Assembly (NCBI RefSeq): GCF_037997115.1
Contig: NZ_CP150484.1
Coordinates: 1,497,442-1,542,479 of the forward strand
Source of the DNA: Amycolatopsis coloradensis
GTDB lineage: Bacteria > Actinomycetota > Actinomycetes > Mycobacteriales > Pseudonocardiaceae
Length of the DNA stretch: 45,038 nucleotides
Direction: 5' to 3'
A program made the translations under genes and the position numbers. A model generated the notes under the pieces. It was given only the letters and a program-made list of their open reading frames with translations, searched no databases and was not told the DNA's origin. Below, piece after piece: positions 1 to 9,685 of this stretch (positions are counted from its first letter, which is position 1; the number at the start of each line of letters is the position of its first letter).

Positions 1-234
1 GGCTACGACCAATACGGCGGCCAGCAGCAGGGCGGCTACGACCAGGGCTACGGCGGCGCACAGCAACCGGGCTACGACCAGTACGGCGGTGCCCAGCAGC
101 AGCCCGGCTACGACCAGGGTTACGGCGGCGCCGCGCAGCAGCCCGGCTACGACCAATACGGCGGCCAGCCGCAGCAGGGCGGGTACGACCAGTACGGCGG
201 CGGCCAGCAGCAGTACGGCCAGCCCGCCGCGGAC
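1..234 (+). repeat. In-frame tandem repeats encoding GYDQ(Y/G)YGG-type linker
   Basis: The DNA repeats a unit of about 27-36 bases whose translation cycles through GYDQ-YGG-QQ(Q/P), with roughly eight degenerate copies. It encodes the disordered linker of FhaA. The near-identical copies suggest expansion and contraction by slippage or recombination. Similar low-complexity linkers are known in FhaA orthologues. Confidence 0.85.
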
Positions 235-573
235 CCGTACGCGCAGGGTGGCGGCTACGGCGGCCAGCCGGCGGCCGGGCGTCAGCTCGCCGCGAGCCTC
301 CAGCTCGACGACGGCTCGAACCGTTCGTACTCGCTGAAGCAGGGCGGGAACGTCGTGGGCCGCGGCCAGGACGCCGACTTCCGGCTCCCGGACACCGGCG
401 TCTCGCGTCGTCACCTGGAGATCACCTGGGACGGACAGAGCGCGACGCTCGCGGACATCGGTTCGACCAACGGCACGACGGTCAACGGCACCCCGGTGCA
501 GACCTGGCAGCTGGCCGACGGCGACGTGATCCGCGTGGGCCACTCGTCTCTCGTGTTCCGTACGCAGGGCTGA
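1..573 (+). CDS. fhaA: FhaA-like FHA-domain protein, C-terminal part (5' end outside window)
   Basis: Reading frame 1 is open from the first base and stops with TGA at 571-573, giving 190 residues of a protein whose start lies to the left. The first ~80 residues are a Gly/Gln/Tyr/Asp-rich linker. The last ~90 residues form an FHA domain with the phosphothreonine-binding landmarks GRG, SRRH and GSTNGT. In Mycobacterium, FhaA (Rv0020c) joins an N-terminal DUF3662 domain through a Q/G/Y-rich linker to a C-terminal FHA domain that binds phosphorylated PknB and MviN and so tunes peptidoglycan precursor export. Its place ahead of fhaB-pstP-rodA-pbpA-pknA-pknB supports the same role. The DUF3662 domain is not visible here. 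Confidence 0.93.
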   Translation, partial: GYDQYGGQQQGGYDQGYGGAQQPGYDQYGGAQQQPGYDQGYGGAAQQPGYDQYGGQPQQGGYDQYGGGQQQYGQPAADPYAQGGGYGGQPAAGRQLAASLQLDDGSNRSYSLKQGGNVVGRGQDADFRLPDTGVSRRHLEITWDGQSATLADIGSTNGTTVNGTPVQTWQLADGDVIRVGHSSLVFRTQG

Positions 574-605
574 CCGGCGGCGTCCGGAGGGGGTATCGCA
601 GAATT

Positions 606-701
606 GCGGTGCGGGACCTGTGGTGGATCGGCACCGCGGGTCGTACGCGGAGAGCAGCGCTGTCCGGAGCCGACCATCCCGGACGGCACGGGCTCTCCGC
701 G
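606..701 (+). promoter_or_regulatory. Structured leader between fhaA and fhaB (two stem-loops)
   Basis: The 160-base gap between fhaA and fhaB contains two adjacent inverted repeats. The first is GCGGTGC (606-612) with GCACCGC (631-637). The second is CGCGGAGAGC (646-655) with GCTCTCCGCG (692-701), enclosing an inner GTCCGG/CCGGAC pair (662-667/679-684). CCGCG near 634-638 could instead pair with CGCGG at 646-650, so two alternative folds are possible. The GTG start of fhaB follows ~30 bases later with a GGGAG ribosome site. There is no T-run. It may be an attenuator, an RNA leader or a processing site; the function is unknown. Confidence 0.5.
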
Positions 702-733
702 GCGTACAGGAGAAACGGGAGCGGACACAACAA

Positions 734-1201
734 GTGCCAGAGCTGGTCGTTCAACTCACCAGGGTGGGCTTTCTCGTGCTGCTCTGGCTCTTCGTGTTCG
801 CCGCGTTGCGTGTCGTCCGTTCGGATCTGTACGCGGCCTCCGGGCTGCGAGTCGCCGTCCCGACGTTCGGTCGCAAGAAGAAGGAAACCAAGAAGCCGCG
901 CGGCGGGAAATCGCCGCAGCAGCTGCTCGTGACCCATGGTGCGCTGGCAGGAACCAGGATCGCCTTGGACGGCAGGCCGATCCTGATCGGCCGCGCCGAC
1001 GACTCGACCCTGGTGCTGGACGACGACTACGCGTCGACCCGCCACGCCCGGATCGCCCTGCGCGGGGAGGATTGGTACGTGGAAGATCTGGGCTCGACGA
1101 ACGGGACGTACCTCGACCGGGCTAAGGTCACGGCACCCCTCCGGGTCCCGCTCGGAGTCCCCATCCGGATCGGCAAAACGGTGATCGAGCTTCGCCCATG
1201 A
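734..1201 (+). CDS. fhaB: FhaB (FipA)-like membrane-anchored FHA protein
   Basis: 155 residues. GTG at 734 is chosen because the protein then begins MPELVVQLTRVGF, matching the N terminus of mycobacterial FhaB, and GGGAG lies ~10 bases upstream; longer in-frame starts only add Arg-rich non-conserved sequence. Residues ~8-25 form one membrane segment. A basic linker follows, then a C-terminal FHA domain (~65-155) with LIGRADDS, STRHAR and LGSTNGTYLD motifs. In mycobacteria FhaB binds phosphorylated FtsZ/FtsQ partners and is a substrate of PknA/B. Its stop overlaps the pstP start (ATGA at 1198-1201), so translation is probably coupled. Confidence 0.94.
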   Translation: MPELVVQLTRVGFLVLLWLFVFAALRVVRSDLYAASGLRVAVPTFGRKKKETKKPRGGKSPQQLLVTHGALAGTRIALDGRPILIGRADDSTLVLDDDYASTRHARIALRGEDWYVEDLGSTNGTYLDRAKVTAPLRVPLGVPIRIGKTVIELRP

Positions 1202-2592
1202 CTCTCGTCCTCCGCTACGCGGCTCGCAGCGACCGGGGCCTGGTGCGTTCCAGCAACCAGGACTCCGTGTACGCCGGTCCCCGCCTGCTCGCCCTCGCCG
1301 ACGGCATGGGCGGTCACGCCGCGGGTGAGGTGGCCAGCAAGGTCGTCATCGCCTCCCTCGCCCCACTCGACGACGACGATCCGAGCGACGATCTTCTCGC
1401 TCAGCTGCGTGAGGCCGTCCAGAACGGCAACGCGGCCATCGCCGAACTGGTCCAGCAGGACCCGGACCTCGACGGCATGGGCACCACCCTGACCGCCGTG
1501 CTGTTCGCCGGTTCGCGGATGGGTGTCGTGCACGTCGGCGACTCGCGGGCGTATCTGATGCGCGGCGGTCAGTTCTCGCAGATCACGCGGGACGACAGCT
1601 TCGTCAACGAACTTCTCGAACAGGGCCGGATCACGCCGGAAGAGGCCGCGGTGCACCCGCAGCGGTCGCTGCTGCTGAAGGCGCTCACCGGCCATGAGGT
1701 CGAGCCGAGCCTGACCGTGCGTGAGGCCCGCGCCGGTGACCGGTACCTGATCTGTTCGGACGGCCTGTCCGGCATGGTCAGTGACGAGACGCTGTCCGAG
1801 GCGATCCAGATCCCGGATCCGCAGGCCTGCGCCGACCGGATGATCGAGCTGGCGCTCAAGGGCGGCGGCACGGACAACGTCACGGTGATCATCGCCGACG
1901 TCGTCGACGTCGACTTCGGTGAGGACGCGCCCATCGTGGGCGGCGCCGCCGGGGACGGCAGTGACGAGTTCCACCAGGGCGACTCCCCCGCCGCCCGCGC
2001 CCGCGCGCTGACCCAGCCCGCGCCGCAGCCGCGGCCCGAGGTCCAGCCACAACAGGAGGACCCGAAGGTCAAGCGCCGGAGGCGATTTCGCTGGCTGGCG
2101 GGAGCTGTGGTCGTCCTGATCGTGCTGGCCGCGGCGGCGATCGCCACGCGGTATTTCGTGCTGAGCCAGTACTACGTCGGCGAGGGTCCCGGCGAGGAGG
2201 TCGTGATCTATCGCGGCGTCCCCGGCAGTGTCCTCGGCATCGACCTGCATGCCTTCGAGCAGGGCTCGTGCCCGCCGGGCGGGCTGTGCACCGACAAGCT
2301 CTTGGTGCCGGCACTGCAGGAGGACGCGCGGATCGCGGTGAAGAACGGCGTCAAGAAGGACAACCTCGACGACGCCCGTAAGTACATCGACGACTTCCTG
2401 CGGCCGCACAAGCAGCTGGCCGACTGCAAACCGAACTCCAGCTCGACTTCCACGCCGCCTACCGAACCGGCACCGCCGGTGTCGTCGTCGGCTGCCGCCC
2501 CTTCTACCCCCGCCTCGCCGAGTTCGGCGAATCAGCCAGCGGGGAGGGACTGCTCGACGCCGACCACGGCAGCACCAGGGGGCGGTAACTGA
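1198..2592 (+). CDS. pstP: PstP, PP2C-family Ser/Thr protein phosphatase
   Basis: 464 residues. Residues ~1-240 are a PPM/PP2C domain with the metal-binding signatures ADGMGGHAAGE (~35), MGTTLTAV, VHVGDSRAYL, SDGLSGMV and GTDNVTVI. A Pro/Gln-rich juxtamembrane stretch leads to one membrane helix near 298-320. The extracellular part is followed by a Ser/Thr/Pro-rich tail. It removes phosphates from PknA/PknB and their targets, acting at the inner face of the membrane. The start ATG overlaps the fhaB stop, and its own TGA overlaps the rodA ATG by one base (TGATG). Confidence 0.97.
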   Translation: MTLVLRYAARSDRGLVRSSNQDSVYAGPRLLALADGMGGHAAGEVASKVVIASLAPLDDDDPSDDLLAQLREAVQNGNAAIAELVQQDPDLDGMGTTLTAVLFAGSRMGVVHVGDSRAYLMRGGQFSQITRDDSFVNELLEQGRITPEEAAVHPQRSLLLKALTGHEVEPSLTVREARAGDRYLICSDGLSGMVSDETLSEAIQIPDPQACADRMIELALKGGGTDNVTVIIADVVDVDFGEDAPIVGGAAGDGSDEFHQGDSPAARARALTQPAPQPRPEVQPQQEDPKVKRRRRFRWLAGAVVVLIVLAAAAIATRYFVLSQYYVGEGPGEEVVIYRGVPGSVLGIDLHAFEQGSCPPGGLCTDKLLVPALQEDARIAVKNGVKKDNLDDARKYIDDFLRPHKQLADCKPNSSSTSTPPTEPAPPVSSSAAAPSTPASPSSANQPAGRDCSTPTTAAPGGGN

Positions 2593-4070
2593 TGAGCACG
2601 CCGCTCGCCGATCCGGCTTCGGCCCAGTTCGCCACGAACCCTCCGCGCGAGCTGCCCAAGCGGCGCGGCACCGAACTCGTCCTCCTGGCGTTCGCGACCT
2701 TCATCGTCACCGTCGCGCTCGTGCTGGTGGAGGCGAACCAGGAGCAGGAACTCACCAGCTCGATCATCTGGCTGGGGCTCTCGTACCTCGCGGTGCTGAC
2801 GGCGGCGCATCTGGCGGTCCGCCGCTGGGCGCCGTACGCGGACCCGGTGATCCTGCCGTGCGTCGCGCTGCTGAACGGGCTCGGCCTGGTGATGATCCAC
2901 CGGATCGACCTGGCGCTCGCGGAACGCGCGATCCAGCAGGGCAGGGAGTACACGCCGGACGTCACCAAGCAGGTGCTGTTCACGGCGATCTCGCTGGTGC
3001 TGTTCGTGGTGGTGCTGGTCGTGATCAGCGATCACCGCACGCTGACCCGCTACGGCTACACCTGCGGTCTGGTCGGGATCGTGGCGCTCGCGCTGCCCGC
3101 GGTGCTGCCGTCGAGCCTGTCCGAGGTCAACGGCGCGAAGGTCTGGATCAAGCTGCCGTTCTTCTCGATCCAGCCGGGCGAGTTCGCGAAGATCCTGCTG
3201 ATGATCTTCTTCGCCTCGTTCCTGGTGACGAAACGCGACCTGTTCATGGTCGCGGGCAAGCGGATCGTCGGCGTCGAGCTGCCGCGTGCGCGTGACCTCG
3301 GCCCGATCCTCATCGCGGCGGCCGCCTGCCTCGGCGTGCTGGTGTTCGAGAAGGACCTCGGCACGTCGCTGCTGTTCTTCGGTGTCACGCTGGTGATGCT
3401 GTACGTCGCCACCGAGCGGGTCATCTGGGTCGTGCTGGGTGTCGGCTTCTTCGCCGCCGGCGCGATCATCGCCTACAACCTGTTCACGCACGTCCAGCAG
3501 CGCGTCCGGAACTGGATCGACCCGCTGGCCACCTACGACGACCCCGGCGGCGGCTACCAGGTCGCGCAGGGGCTGTTCGGGCTCGGCACCGGCGGGGTCG
3601 GCGGGACCGGCCTCGGCGCCGGCCGGCCGGATATGGTCCCCGAGGCCAAGACGGACTTCATCACCACCGCGATCGGCGAGGAACTCGGCCTGATCGGGCT
3701 CACGGCGATGCTGATGCTGTACCTGATCCTGGCGATGCGCGGGATGCGCAGCGCCCTCGCCGTGCGCGACACCTTCGGCAAACTCCTCGGCGGCGGTCTG
3801 TCGTTCGCCCTGGTCATGCAGATCTTCGTCGTCGTCGGCGGCGTCACGAACCTGATCCCGAACACCGGGATCACCGCCCCGTTCCTCTCCCGCGGTGGTT
3901 CTTCACTGCTCGCGAACTACATCTTGGTGGCCCTCCTGCTCCGAATCTCCGACGCCGCCCGCAAACCCGCGGTGCGGCCGAAGCCGCAGCAGCCGCAGGC
4001 GCCGCTCGCCGAAGCGCACACGGTGATGGTCCAGCGGCCGCCCGCGACCGGTGAGGGGAGCCCCTCGTGA
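2592..4070 (+). CDS. rodA: RodA/FtsW-type SEDS peptidoglycan glycosyltransferase
   Basis: 492 residues with a short cytoplasmic N terminus and about ten to twelve hydrophobic segments spread over the protein, as expected for a SEDS protein. The C-terminal family signature around residue 426 (NTGITAPFLSRGGSS) and the earlier QPGEFAKI and GFGTGGVGG-like loops are present. SEDS proteins polymerise lipid II into glycan strands and work with a class B PBP, here the next gene. Gene order after pstP and before pbpA matches Mycobacterium Rv0018c-Rv0016c. The Pro/Gln-rich tail is typical of actinobacterial versions. GTGA at 4067-4070 couples it to pbpA. Confidence 0.96.
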   Translation: MSTPLADPASAQFATNPPRELPKRRGTELVLLAFATFIVTVALVLVEANQEQELTSSIIWLGLSYLAVLTAAHLAVRRWAPYADPVILPCVALLNGLGLVMIHRIDLALAERAIQQGREYTPDVTKQVLFTAISLVLFVVVLVVISDHRTLTRYGYTCGLVGIVALALPAVLPSSLSEVNGAKVWIKLPFFSIQPGEFAKILLMIFFASFLVTKRDLFMVAGKRIVGVELPRARDLGPILIAAAACLGVLVFEKDLGTSLLFFGVTLVMLYVATERVIWVVLGVGFFAAGAIIAYNLFTHVQQRVRNWIDPLATYDDPGGGYQVAQGLFGLGTGGVGGTGLGAGRPDMVPEAKTDFITTAIGEELGLIGLTAMLMLYLILAMRGMRSALAVRDTFGKLLGGGLSFALVMQIFVVVGGVTNLIPNTGITAPFLSRGGSSLLANYILVALLLRISDAARKPAVRPKPQQPQAPLAEAHTVMVQRPPATGEGSPS

Positions 4071-5530
4071 ACACCCCGCTCCGCAAGGTGGGTGTCGCCA
4101 TGCTCGTCATGGTGGTGCTCCTGATGGCCAACGCCACCTACATCCAGGTGGTCAAGGCCGACGACTACCGCACCGACTCGCGCAACGTGCGCGTGCTCTA
4201 CGACGAGTACTCCCGCCAGCGAGGGCTGATCGTGACGCCCGACGGCGCCGCGCTCGCGAAGGTCGACCCGTCGAACGACAAGTACAAGTTCATCCGGACC
4301 TACGCCGACGGCCCGATGTACGCGCCGGTCACCGGCTACTACTCGATCAACTACGGCTCAGGCGGTTTGGAGCGGTCCGAGGACGACGTCCTCAACGGTT
4401 CCGACCCGCGGCTGTTCGTGCGGCGTCTTTCGGACATGGTCACCGGCCGCGACCCGCGCGGCGGGAACGTGCGGCTGACGATCAACCCGGCCGTGCAGAA
4501 GGCCGCGTACGACCTGATGACGCGGAAGGGCTACACCGGCGCGGTGGTCGCGATGGAGCCCAAGACCGGGCGCATCCTCGCGATGGTGTCGACGCCGTCG
4601 TTCGACCCGAACAAGCTGGCCTCGCACACCACGAAGGAGCAGGTCGCGGCCTGGTCGCAGTGGCGCGACGATCCGAAGAAGCCGATGCTGAACCGCGCGA
4701 TCTCGGAGACGTACCCGCCGGGTTCGACGGCCAAGCTGCTGGTGACCGCGGCCGCGCTCGAGGACGGCAAGACCGCGGACATGCCGGTCAACACCGCGCC
4801 CAACGTGAAGCTCCCCGGCACGCAGACGACGCTGGAGAACTACGGCGGCGCGGCCTGCAAGGGCAGCACGCTGAAGGAAGCGCTGCGGTACTCGTGCAAC
4901 GTGCCCTTCGCTGAAATCGCCGGCGAGCTCGGCAAGGACAAGCTGAACGCGACGGCCAAGAACTTCGGCGTCGGCGAGGACCTGACCGTGCCGATGCGGG
5001 TCGCCGGGTCCTCTCTCGGCCCGCTCGAATCGAAGGCGGCCCTGTACCAGAGCGCCATCGGCCAGCGCGACGTGCGGCTGACGCCCCTGCAGGACTGCCT
5101 GCTCTCGGCGACCATCGCGAACAACGGGATGGCGATGAAACCGCAGCTCGTGCAGTCGCTGCTGGCGCCGAACCTGTCGACCATCGAGGACTACACCCCG
5201 ATCGAACTGACCGGTGACGCCGCGATGTCCAGCGCGAACGCCGCGATCCTGCGCGACATGATGCTGGCGTCGGAAGAGAACACGAAGGGCGCCGGCAAAC
5301 GCGGCGACATCCAGATCGCCTCCAAGACCGGCACCGCCGAGCACGGCAACGACCCGAAGAACACCCCGCCGCACGCCTGGTACACCGGGTTCGCGCCGGC
5401 GATGGACCCGAAGATCGCCGTCTCGGTGATCGTCGAATCCGGGGGTAACCGCGGGCTCGAAGCGACCGGTGGCACCGTGGCCGCGGAGATCGGCCGCGCC
5501 GCCGTCAACGCCATGCTCGGGGGTGGATAG
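4067..5530 (+). CDS. pbpA: PbpA, class B penicillin-binding protein (transpeptidase)
   Basis: 487 residues, GTG start inside the rodA stop. An N-terminal membrane anchor (~8-25) precedes the dimerisation region and the transpeptidase domain. The active-site motifs are visible: STAK with the nucleophile Ser at ~222, SCN at ~275, and KTGTAE at ~420. It cross-links peptidoglycan with the SEDS partner encoded upstream, and in mycobacteria it is needed for septation and shape. Length and order agree with Rv0016c. Confidence 0.96.
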   Translation: MNTPLRKVGVAMLVMVVLLMANATYIQVVKADDYRTDSRNVRVLYDEYSRQRGLIVTPDGAALAKVDPSNDKYKFIRTYADGPMYAPVTGYYSINYGSGGLERSEDDVLNGSDPRLFVRRLSDMVTGRDPRGGNVRLTINPAVQKAAYDLMTRKGYTGAVVAMEPKTGRILAMVSTPSFDPNKLASHTTKEQVAAWSQWRDDPKKPMLNRAISETYPPGSTAKLLVTAAALEDGKTADMPVNTAPNVKLPGTQTTLENYGGAACKGSTLKEALRYSCNVPFAEIAGELGKDKLNATAKNFGVGEDLTVPMRVAGSSLGPLESKAALYQSAIGQRDVRLTPLQDCLLSATIANNGMAMKPQLVQSLLAPNLSTIEDYTPIELTGDAAMSSANAAILRDMMLASEENTKGAGKRGDIQIASKTGTAEHGNDPKNTPPHAWYTGFAPAMDPKIAVSVIVESGGNRGLEATGGTVAAEIGRAAVNAMLGGG

Positions 5531-5533
5531 CGG

Positions 5534-6829
5534 ATGCTGTCCTCGGGTCAGCTGCTGGCCGACCGGTACAAGCTGACGAACCGGATCGCCGTCGGCGGGA
5601 TGGGCGAGGTCTGGCAGGCCAGCGACACGCGGCTGGACCGGACGGTCGCGGTCAAGATCCTGAAGGCGGAGCTGTCCGGCGACGCGGAGTTCCTGCACCG
5701 GTTCCGGACCGAGGCGCGGATGACCGCGTCGCTGAACCATCCCGGCATCGCCGCGGTGCACGACTACGGCGAGACGGTCGCGGACGAGCTGTCGATCGCG
5801 TATCTGGTGATGGAGCTGGTCGAAGGCGATCCGCTGGCCGCGATCATCACCCGCGAAGGACGGCTGAACGCCGAGCGCACCTTGGACATCTTGGAGCAGG
5901 CCGGTAACGCGCTGCAGGCCGCGCACGAAACCGGTCTTGTGCACCGCGACGTCAAACCGGGCAACATCATGGTGACCCCGGCAGGGCAGGTGAAGATCAC
6001 GGACTTCGGTGTCGCCAAGGCCGCCGACGCCGCCCCCGTGACCAGGTCCGGCATGGTGATGGGCACCGCCCACTACATCGCACCCGAGCAGGCGCTCGGG
6101 CACAACGCCGAACCGGCGAGCGACGTCTACTCGCTGGCCGTATGCGGCTACGAATGCCTCACCGGGCACCGGCCGTTCCTTTCGGAGAACGCGGTGACCG
6201 TCGCGATGATGCATATCCGCGACCTCCCGCCGCCGCTGCCGCCTGACGTGCCACCGGGCGCCCGCGCGGTGATCGAAGCGACCCTGATCAAGGATCCGAG
6301 ACAGCGGTACAACAGCGGTGGCGAGTTCGCCGCCGCGGTGGCCGCGGTCCGCGCCGGGCTTCCGCTGCCGACGCCGTCGGGGCTGGTGAACGTGGCGTAC
6401 TCCGCGGGTCAGCCCGTGATGCAGCCCGGCCCGCATTCGCCGCCGAACCCGATGGTGGCCGTCGGGCCGGCGTCGCATCCGGCGATGCACCCGGTCAGCG
6501 GCCCACCGCCGATGGCGGTCCGCCGCCTGCCGGGCAGACGGCCACAATGGGGCTGGTGGGTACTGCTCGCGGTGATCCTGATCGCAGTACTGGTGGCAGG
6601 AGCCTTCCTCATCGTGAGACTGGTCGGTTCGGGCAACGGACCGCAGTCGGGTGGCGTGGAAACCAGTGAACACGCGCCGGCTCCGGGTAAGGAGTCTGAA
6701 GGTCCTTCGCCGACATCCGCATACCCAGCGGTGCCGACGGAGGGCGGCACCGAGGAGCCGGCCGGACAGGCGAATCCGGGAATGATGAGCAGCAAACCTT
6801 GGACGGAATGGAACGGCACGCAGAGATGA
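5534..6829 (+). CDS. pknA: PknA-type Ser/Thr protein kinase
   Basis: 431 residues. The kinase domain spans ~10-270 with the Gly loop GGMGEVW, the catalytic Lys in [15 protein letters not shown] (~136) and DFGVAK. A proline-rich juxtamembrane stretch is followed by one membrane helix at ~339-363 and a short, PASTA-free extracellular tail rich in Pro/Ser/Gly. It is a transmembrane kinase that phosphorylates cell-division and wall-synthesis proteins. It starts three bases after the pbpA stop, and its TGA overlaps the pknB ATG (ATGA). Confidence 0.95.
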   Translation: MLSSGQLLADRYKLTNRIAVGGMGEVWQASDTRLDRTVAVKILKAELSGDAEFLHRFRTEARMTASLNHPGIAAVHDYGETVADELSIAYLVMELVEGDPLAAIITREGRLNAERTLDILEQAGNALQAAHETGLVHRDVKPGNIMVTPAGQVKITDFGVAKAADAAPVTRSGMVMGTAHYIAPEQALGHNAEPASDVYSLAVCGYECLTGHRPFLSENAVTVAMMHIRDLPPPLPPDVPPGARAVIEATLIKDPRQRYNSGGEFAAAVAAVRAGLPLPTPSGLVNVAYSAGQPVMQPGPHSPPNPMVAVGPASHPAMHPVSGPPPMAVRRLPGRRPQWGWWVLLAVILIAVLVAGAFLIVRLVGSGNGPQSGGVETSEHAPAPGKESEGPSPTSAYPAVPTEGGTEEPAGQANPGMMSSKPWTEWNGTQR

Positions 6830-8790
6830 GCACACCAAGACTGCTCAGCAACCGCTACGAGCTGGGCGAAACGCTCGGCTACGGAGGCATGTCGGAGGTC
6901 CACCACGGCCACGACGTGCGCCTGGGCCGGGAGGTGGCGATCAAGATCCTGCGTGCCGACCTGGCGCGGGATCCCCAGTTCCAAGAACGTTTCCGTCGCG
7001 AGGCACAGAACGCGGCGGCACTGAACCACCCGGCGATCGTCGCCGTCTACGACACCGGCGAGACGAACACCGAGTTCGGCCCGCTGCCCTACATCGTCAT
7101 GGAGTACGTCGAAGGACGGACTCTGCGGGACATCGTGAAGACCGAAGGGCCGATGTCGCAGAAGCGGGCGATGGAGGTCATGGCCGACGTCTGCGCGGCA
7201 CTGGACTTCTCGCACCGGCACGGCATCGTGCACCGCGACGTCAAACCGGCGAACGTGATGATCACGAAGAACGGCGCCGTCAAGGTGATGGACTTCGGCA
7301 TCGCGCGCGCCATGCACGACGGGCAGTCCGCGATGACGCAGACCGCCGCGGTGATCGGCACGGCGCAGTACCTCTCGCCGGAGCAGGCGCGCGGTGAGTC
7401 CGTCGACGCGCGTTCCGACGTCTACGCCGCCGGCTGTGTGCTGTACGAACTCATCACCGGCGAGCCGCCCTTCACCGGCGACTCGCCCGTGGCGGTGGCG
7501 TACCAGCACGTCCGGGAAGACCCGAACCCGCCGTCGTCGGTGAACCCCGCGGTGGCGCCCGAGCTCGACGCCGTCGTGCTCAAGGCGCTCGCGAAGGGCC
7601 CGGCGAACCGGTACCAGTCGTCGGCGGAGATGCGTTCGGACCTGGTCCGCACGCTGTCCGGCCAGCGTCCGGCCGCGCCGATGGTGATGTCGGAGGACGA
7701 GCGCACCCAGGTCATGGACTCCGACCGCCGGGTGCCGCCGCGCTACGACCAGTACGAGGACGAAGAAGAGGACCCGGCCGCGAAGAAGAAGCGGCGTGCC
7801 TGGCTCATCGCCGGTCTCGTGGTCTCGCTGGCCGCCGTGGTGCTGCTGATCATGTGGCTGTCCAACGCGTTCAACAGCACCGGCGCGGAGAGCAAGGCGA
7901 TCCCGAAGGTCACGGGCCAGTTCGAGTCCGCGGCGAAGGACACGCTCCGGGCCGCGGGGTTCAACTCGTTCGAACCCACCAAGAAGGTGCCCTGCACCGG
8001 TGAGGCCGTCAACGGCCTGCCCGCTTGCGACGAGAACCTGATCGACAAGGTCATCGCGATCAGCCCGGCCGAGGGGCAGATGACGCCGACCTCGGAAAAG
8101 ATCACGCTGACCGTCGGCGCGAAACCGGGCAAGGTCAAGACTCCCGACCTCAAGGGCAAGAGCGTGGCCGAAGCCACGGCCGCGCTGACCGAGGCCGGTC
8201 TGAAGCTCGGCGCGACCACCGAGGAAGAGACCGAAGACCCGAACGAAGCGGGCAAGGTCATCTCGCAGAACCCGGCTTCGCAGGCCGAGGTCGACCAGGG
8301 TTCGAAGGTCGACCTCACGGTCGGCAAGTCCAAGGAACTGAAGACGGTCCCGAATTACAAGGGCAAGACGCAGGCCGAGGCCGAAGCCGGGTTGAAGGCG
8401 GCCGGGTTCACCCCGTCGGTCACCAACGTGGACTCCGACCAGCCCAAGGGCACGGTGATCGACCAGACCCCGAACGGCGGCAAGGTCCCCGTCGGCAGTG
8501 TGGTCAAGCTGTCCGTGTCGAACGGCAGCCAGGAGACCTTCGACATGCCGAACCTGAAGGGCATGCCCGAAGATCAGGCGATCCGACAGTTGCAGCAGCT
8601 GGGCTGGAGCGGTCAGCTGAACACCCAGGCGGACAAGAACGGCGACAAGGACGACGCGGGCAAGGTCAGCAAGACCAACCCGCAGGCCGGTTCGAAGGTC
8701 GCGAAGAACGCGCCGATCACGCTGTTCATCGTCGAAGGCGACGAGACGCCGACAACGACGTCGAGCTCGCGGCTCTTCCCGCCTCCGTGA
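6826..8790 (+). CDS. pknB: PknB, PASTA-domain Ser/Thr protein kinase
   Basis: 654 residues. ATG at 6826 overlaps the pknA stop; a longer in-frame start at 6799 would add nine residues inside pknA and was rejected. The kinase domain (~8-275) has the Gly loop GYGGMSEV, the Lys in [16 protein letters not shown] and DFGIARA. A charged juxtamembrane segment leads to one helix at ~324-345. Outside are four PASTA repeats (~353-431, 437-503, 504-570, 571-640) that sense muropeptide/lipid II. A Thr/Ser tail ends the protein. It is the last gene of the growth operon and is followed by a terminator. Confidence 0.97.
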   Translation: MSTPRLLSNRYELGETLGYGGMSEVHHGHDVRLGREVAIKILRADLARDPQFQERFRREAQNAAALNHPAIVAVYDTGETNTEFGPLPYIVMEYVEGRTLRDIVKTEGPMSQKRAMEVMADVCAALDFSHRHGIVHRDVKPANVMITKNGAVKVMDFGIARAMHDGQSAMTQTAAVIGTAQYLSPEQARGESVDARSDVYAAGCVLYELITGEPPFTGDSPVAVAYQHVREDPNPPSSVNPAVAPELDAVVLKALAKGPANRYQSSAEMRSDLVRTLSGQRPAAPMVMSEDERTQVMDSDRRVPPRYDQYEDEEEDPAAKKKRRAWLIAGLVVSLAAVVLLIMWLSNAFNSTGAESKAIPKVTGQFESAAKDTLRAAGFNSFEPTKKVPCTGEAVNGLPACDENLIDKVIAISPAEGQMTPTSEKITLTVGAKPGKVKTPDLKGKSVAEATAALTEAGLKLGATTEEETEDPNEAGKVISQNPASQAEVDQGSKVDLTVGKSKELKTVPNYKGKTQAEAEAGLKAAGFTPSVTNVDSDQPKGTVIDQTPNGGKVPVGSVVKLSVSNGSQETFDMPNLKGMPEDQAIRQLQQLGWSGQLNTQADKNGDKDDAGKVSKTNPQAGSKVAKNAPITLFIVEGDETPTTTSSSRLFPPP

Positions 8791-8805
8791 TCGATCGCTG
8801 ACGCG

Positions 8806-8839
8806 AAAGGGCCCCGCACGGTTTCGTGCGGGGCCTTTT
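8806..8839 (+). terminator. Rho-independent terminator after pknB
   Basis: GGCCCCGCACG (8810-8820) pairs with CGTGCGGGGCC (8825-8835) around a short GTTT loop. A-rich bases lie before it and TTTT follows. It sits 16 bases after the pknB stop and ends the fhaB-pknB operon. Confidence 0.9.
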
Positions 8840-8840
8840 C

Positions 8841-9142
8841 ATGCCGGCTGATCCCGCCAAAGAGACCTGGCACCTTCTCAACTATCCATAAAGGACTCGT
8901 TTCGGGAGGCGGTGCCCGATTTGCACGGTTTTACGAGGGGTCGTGAGCGAAAAAGAGCGTTAGAACCGCCCTTGCCACTCACGACCCTCTGTGGACATTC
9001 GGAGTACGGCCAGCACCTGTCGGCCGGCTCGAACCACTCCACCGCGAGCTGTGCGACGACATGCCGAACATCATGCGTGCCGTCGAAGAAGGGACAGCTT
9101 TGTCCTCACCTGTAACGGCACGCCTGTCGCCGGAAGCAGGGA
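8841..9142. other. Intergenic gap between convergent transcripts, with a long inverted repeat
   Basis: No gene with a credible start, codon pattern or homology is seen in these ~300 bases. The main structure is an inverted repeat, GGGTCGTGAG (8939-8948) with CTCACGACCC (8979-8988), enclosing an A-rich stretch. It may terminate the leftward operon ending at 9143. The rest shows nothing recognisable. Confidence 0.6.
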
Positions 9143-9685
9143 TCAAGGCGCCAAGCTGCGAAGAAACCCCTGGTAGGCCTGCTGAATCCGCCCGGCGCTG
9201 GTATGCACCACGACCGCCTTCGGTCGCGTCGCGACGAGTGCCACGAGCCTGTCGTACATGGCCGCGAGCCGTTCGGGGCCGCCCAGCATCTCGTGCGCCT
9301 CGACGTGTTCGGGTTCGGCCGCGGCGCGGGTGCGCTCGGCGAACCGCCGGAGCACGTTGTCCTTGGTGTCGAGGAGGACGATCTCGTGGAACTCCGCGCC
9401 CGTCTCCCCGGCGAGCGTTTCCAGTCGTTCGAGGAATGGGGCGCGGCCGAGGAACTGCGGGACGATCACGTCGCGGCCCGCGAGCAGATGGGTCCGCGCG
9501 GCGTTCACGGCGAGGTCGCGGGCGAGCATCCCGGCTTTCGCGGGGTCGTCGCGCCAAGCGCCGAGGAGGCCGCGGATCCGGTCGATGTCGAGATTCAAGG
9601 TCAACGGGTGATCTTCGGCGTACCGCCGGGCGAGCGTCGACTTCCCGCAGGCGGGTGGGCCGTTGAGCACGATGAGACGCGGCAT
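9143..9685 (-). CDS. Small P-loop kinase / zeta-toxin-like ATPase
   Basis: 180 residues. The protein begins MPRLIVLNGPPACGKST, a Walker A motif at residues ~8-16, followed by NLDID and later basic residues of a lid region. This is the AAA_33 / zeta-like nucleotide kinase fold, as in gluconate kinase, chloramphenicol phosphotransferase and antibiotic-modifying kinases. The substrate cannot be told from sequence. Its ATG overlaps the stop of the upstream permease by one base (TGATG), so it is the last gene of the pabA-ABC operon. Longer readings through the permease are shadows. Confidence 0.8.
   Translation of the reverse strand: MPRLIVLNGPPACGKSTLARRYAEDHPLTLNLDIDRIRGLLGAWRDDPAKAGMLARDLAVNAARTHLLAGRDVIVPQFLGRAPFLERLETLAGETGAEFHEIVLLDTKDNVLRRFAERTRAAAEPEHVEAHEMLGGPERLAAMYDRLVALVATRPKAVVVHTSAGRIQQAYQGFLRSLAP

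Noticed and set aside
4358..6838. 826-codon open frame on the minus strand across pbpA and pknA
   Set aside because: It opposes well-supported genes and reflects the GC-rich codon third-position pattern; its product has no domain and an implausible Arg/His-rich composition.
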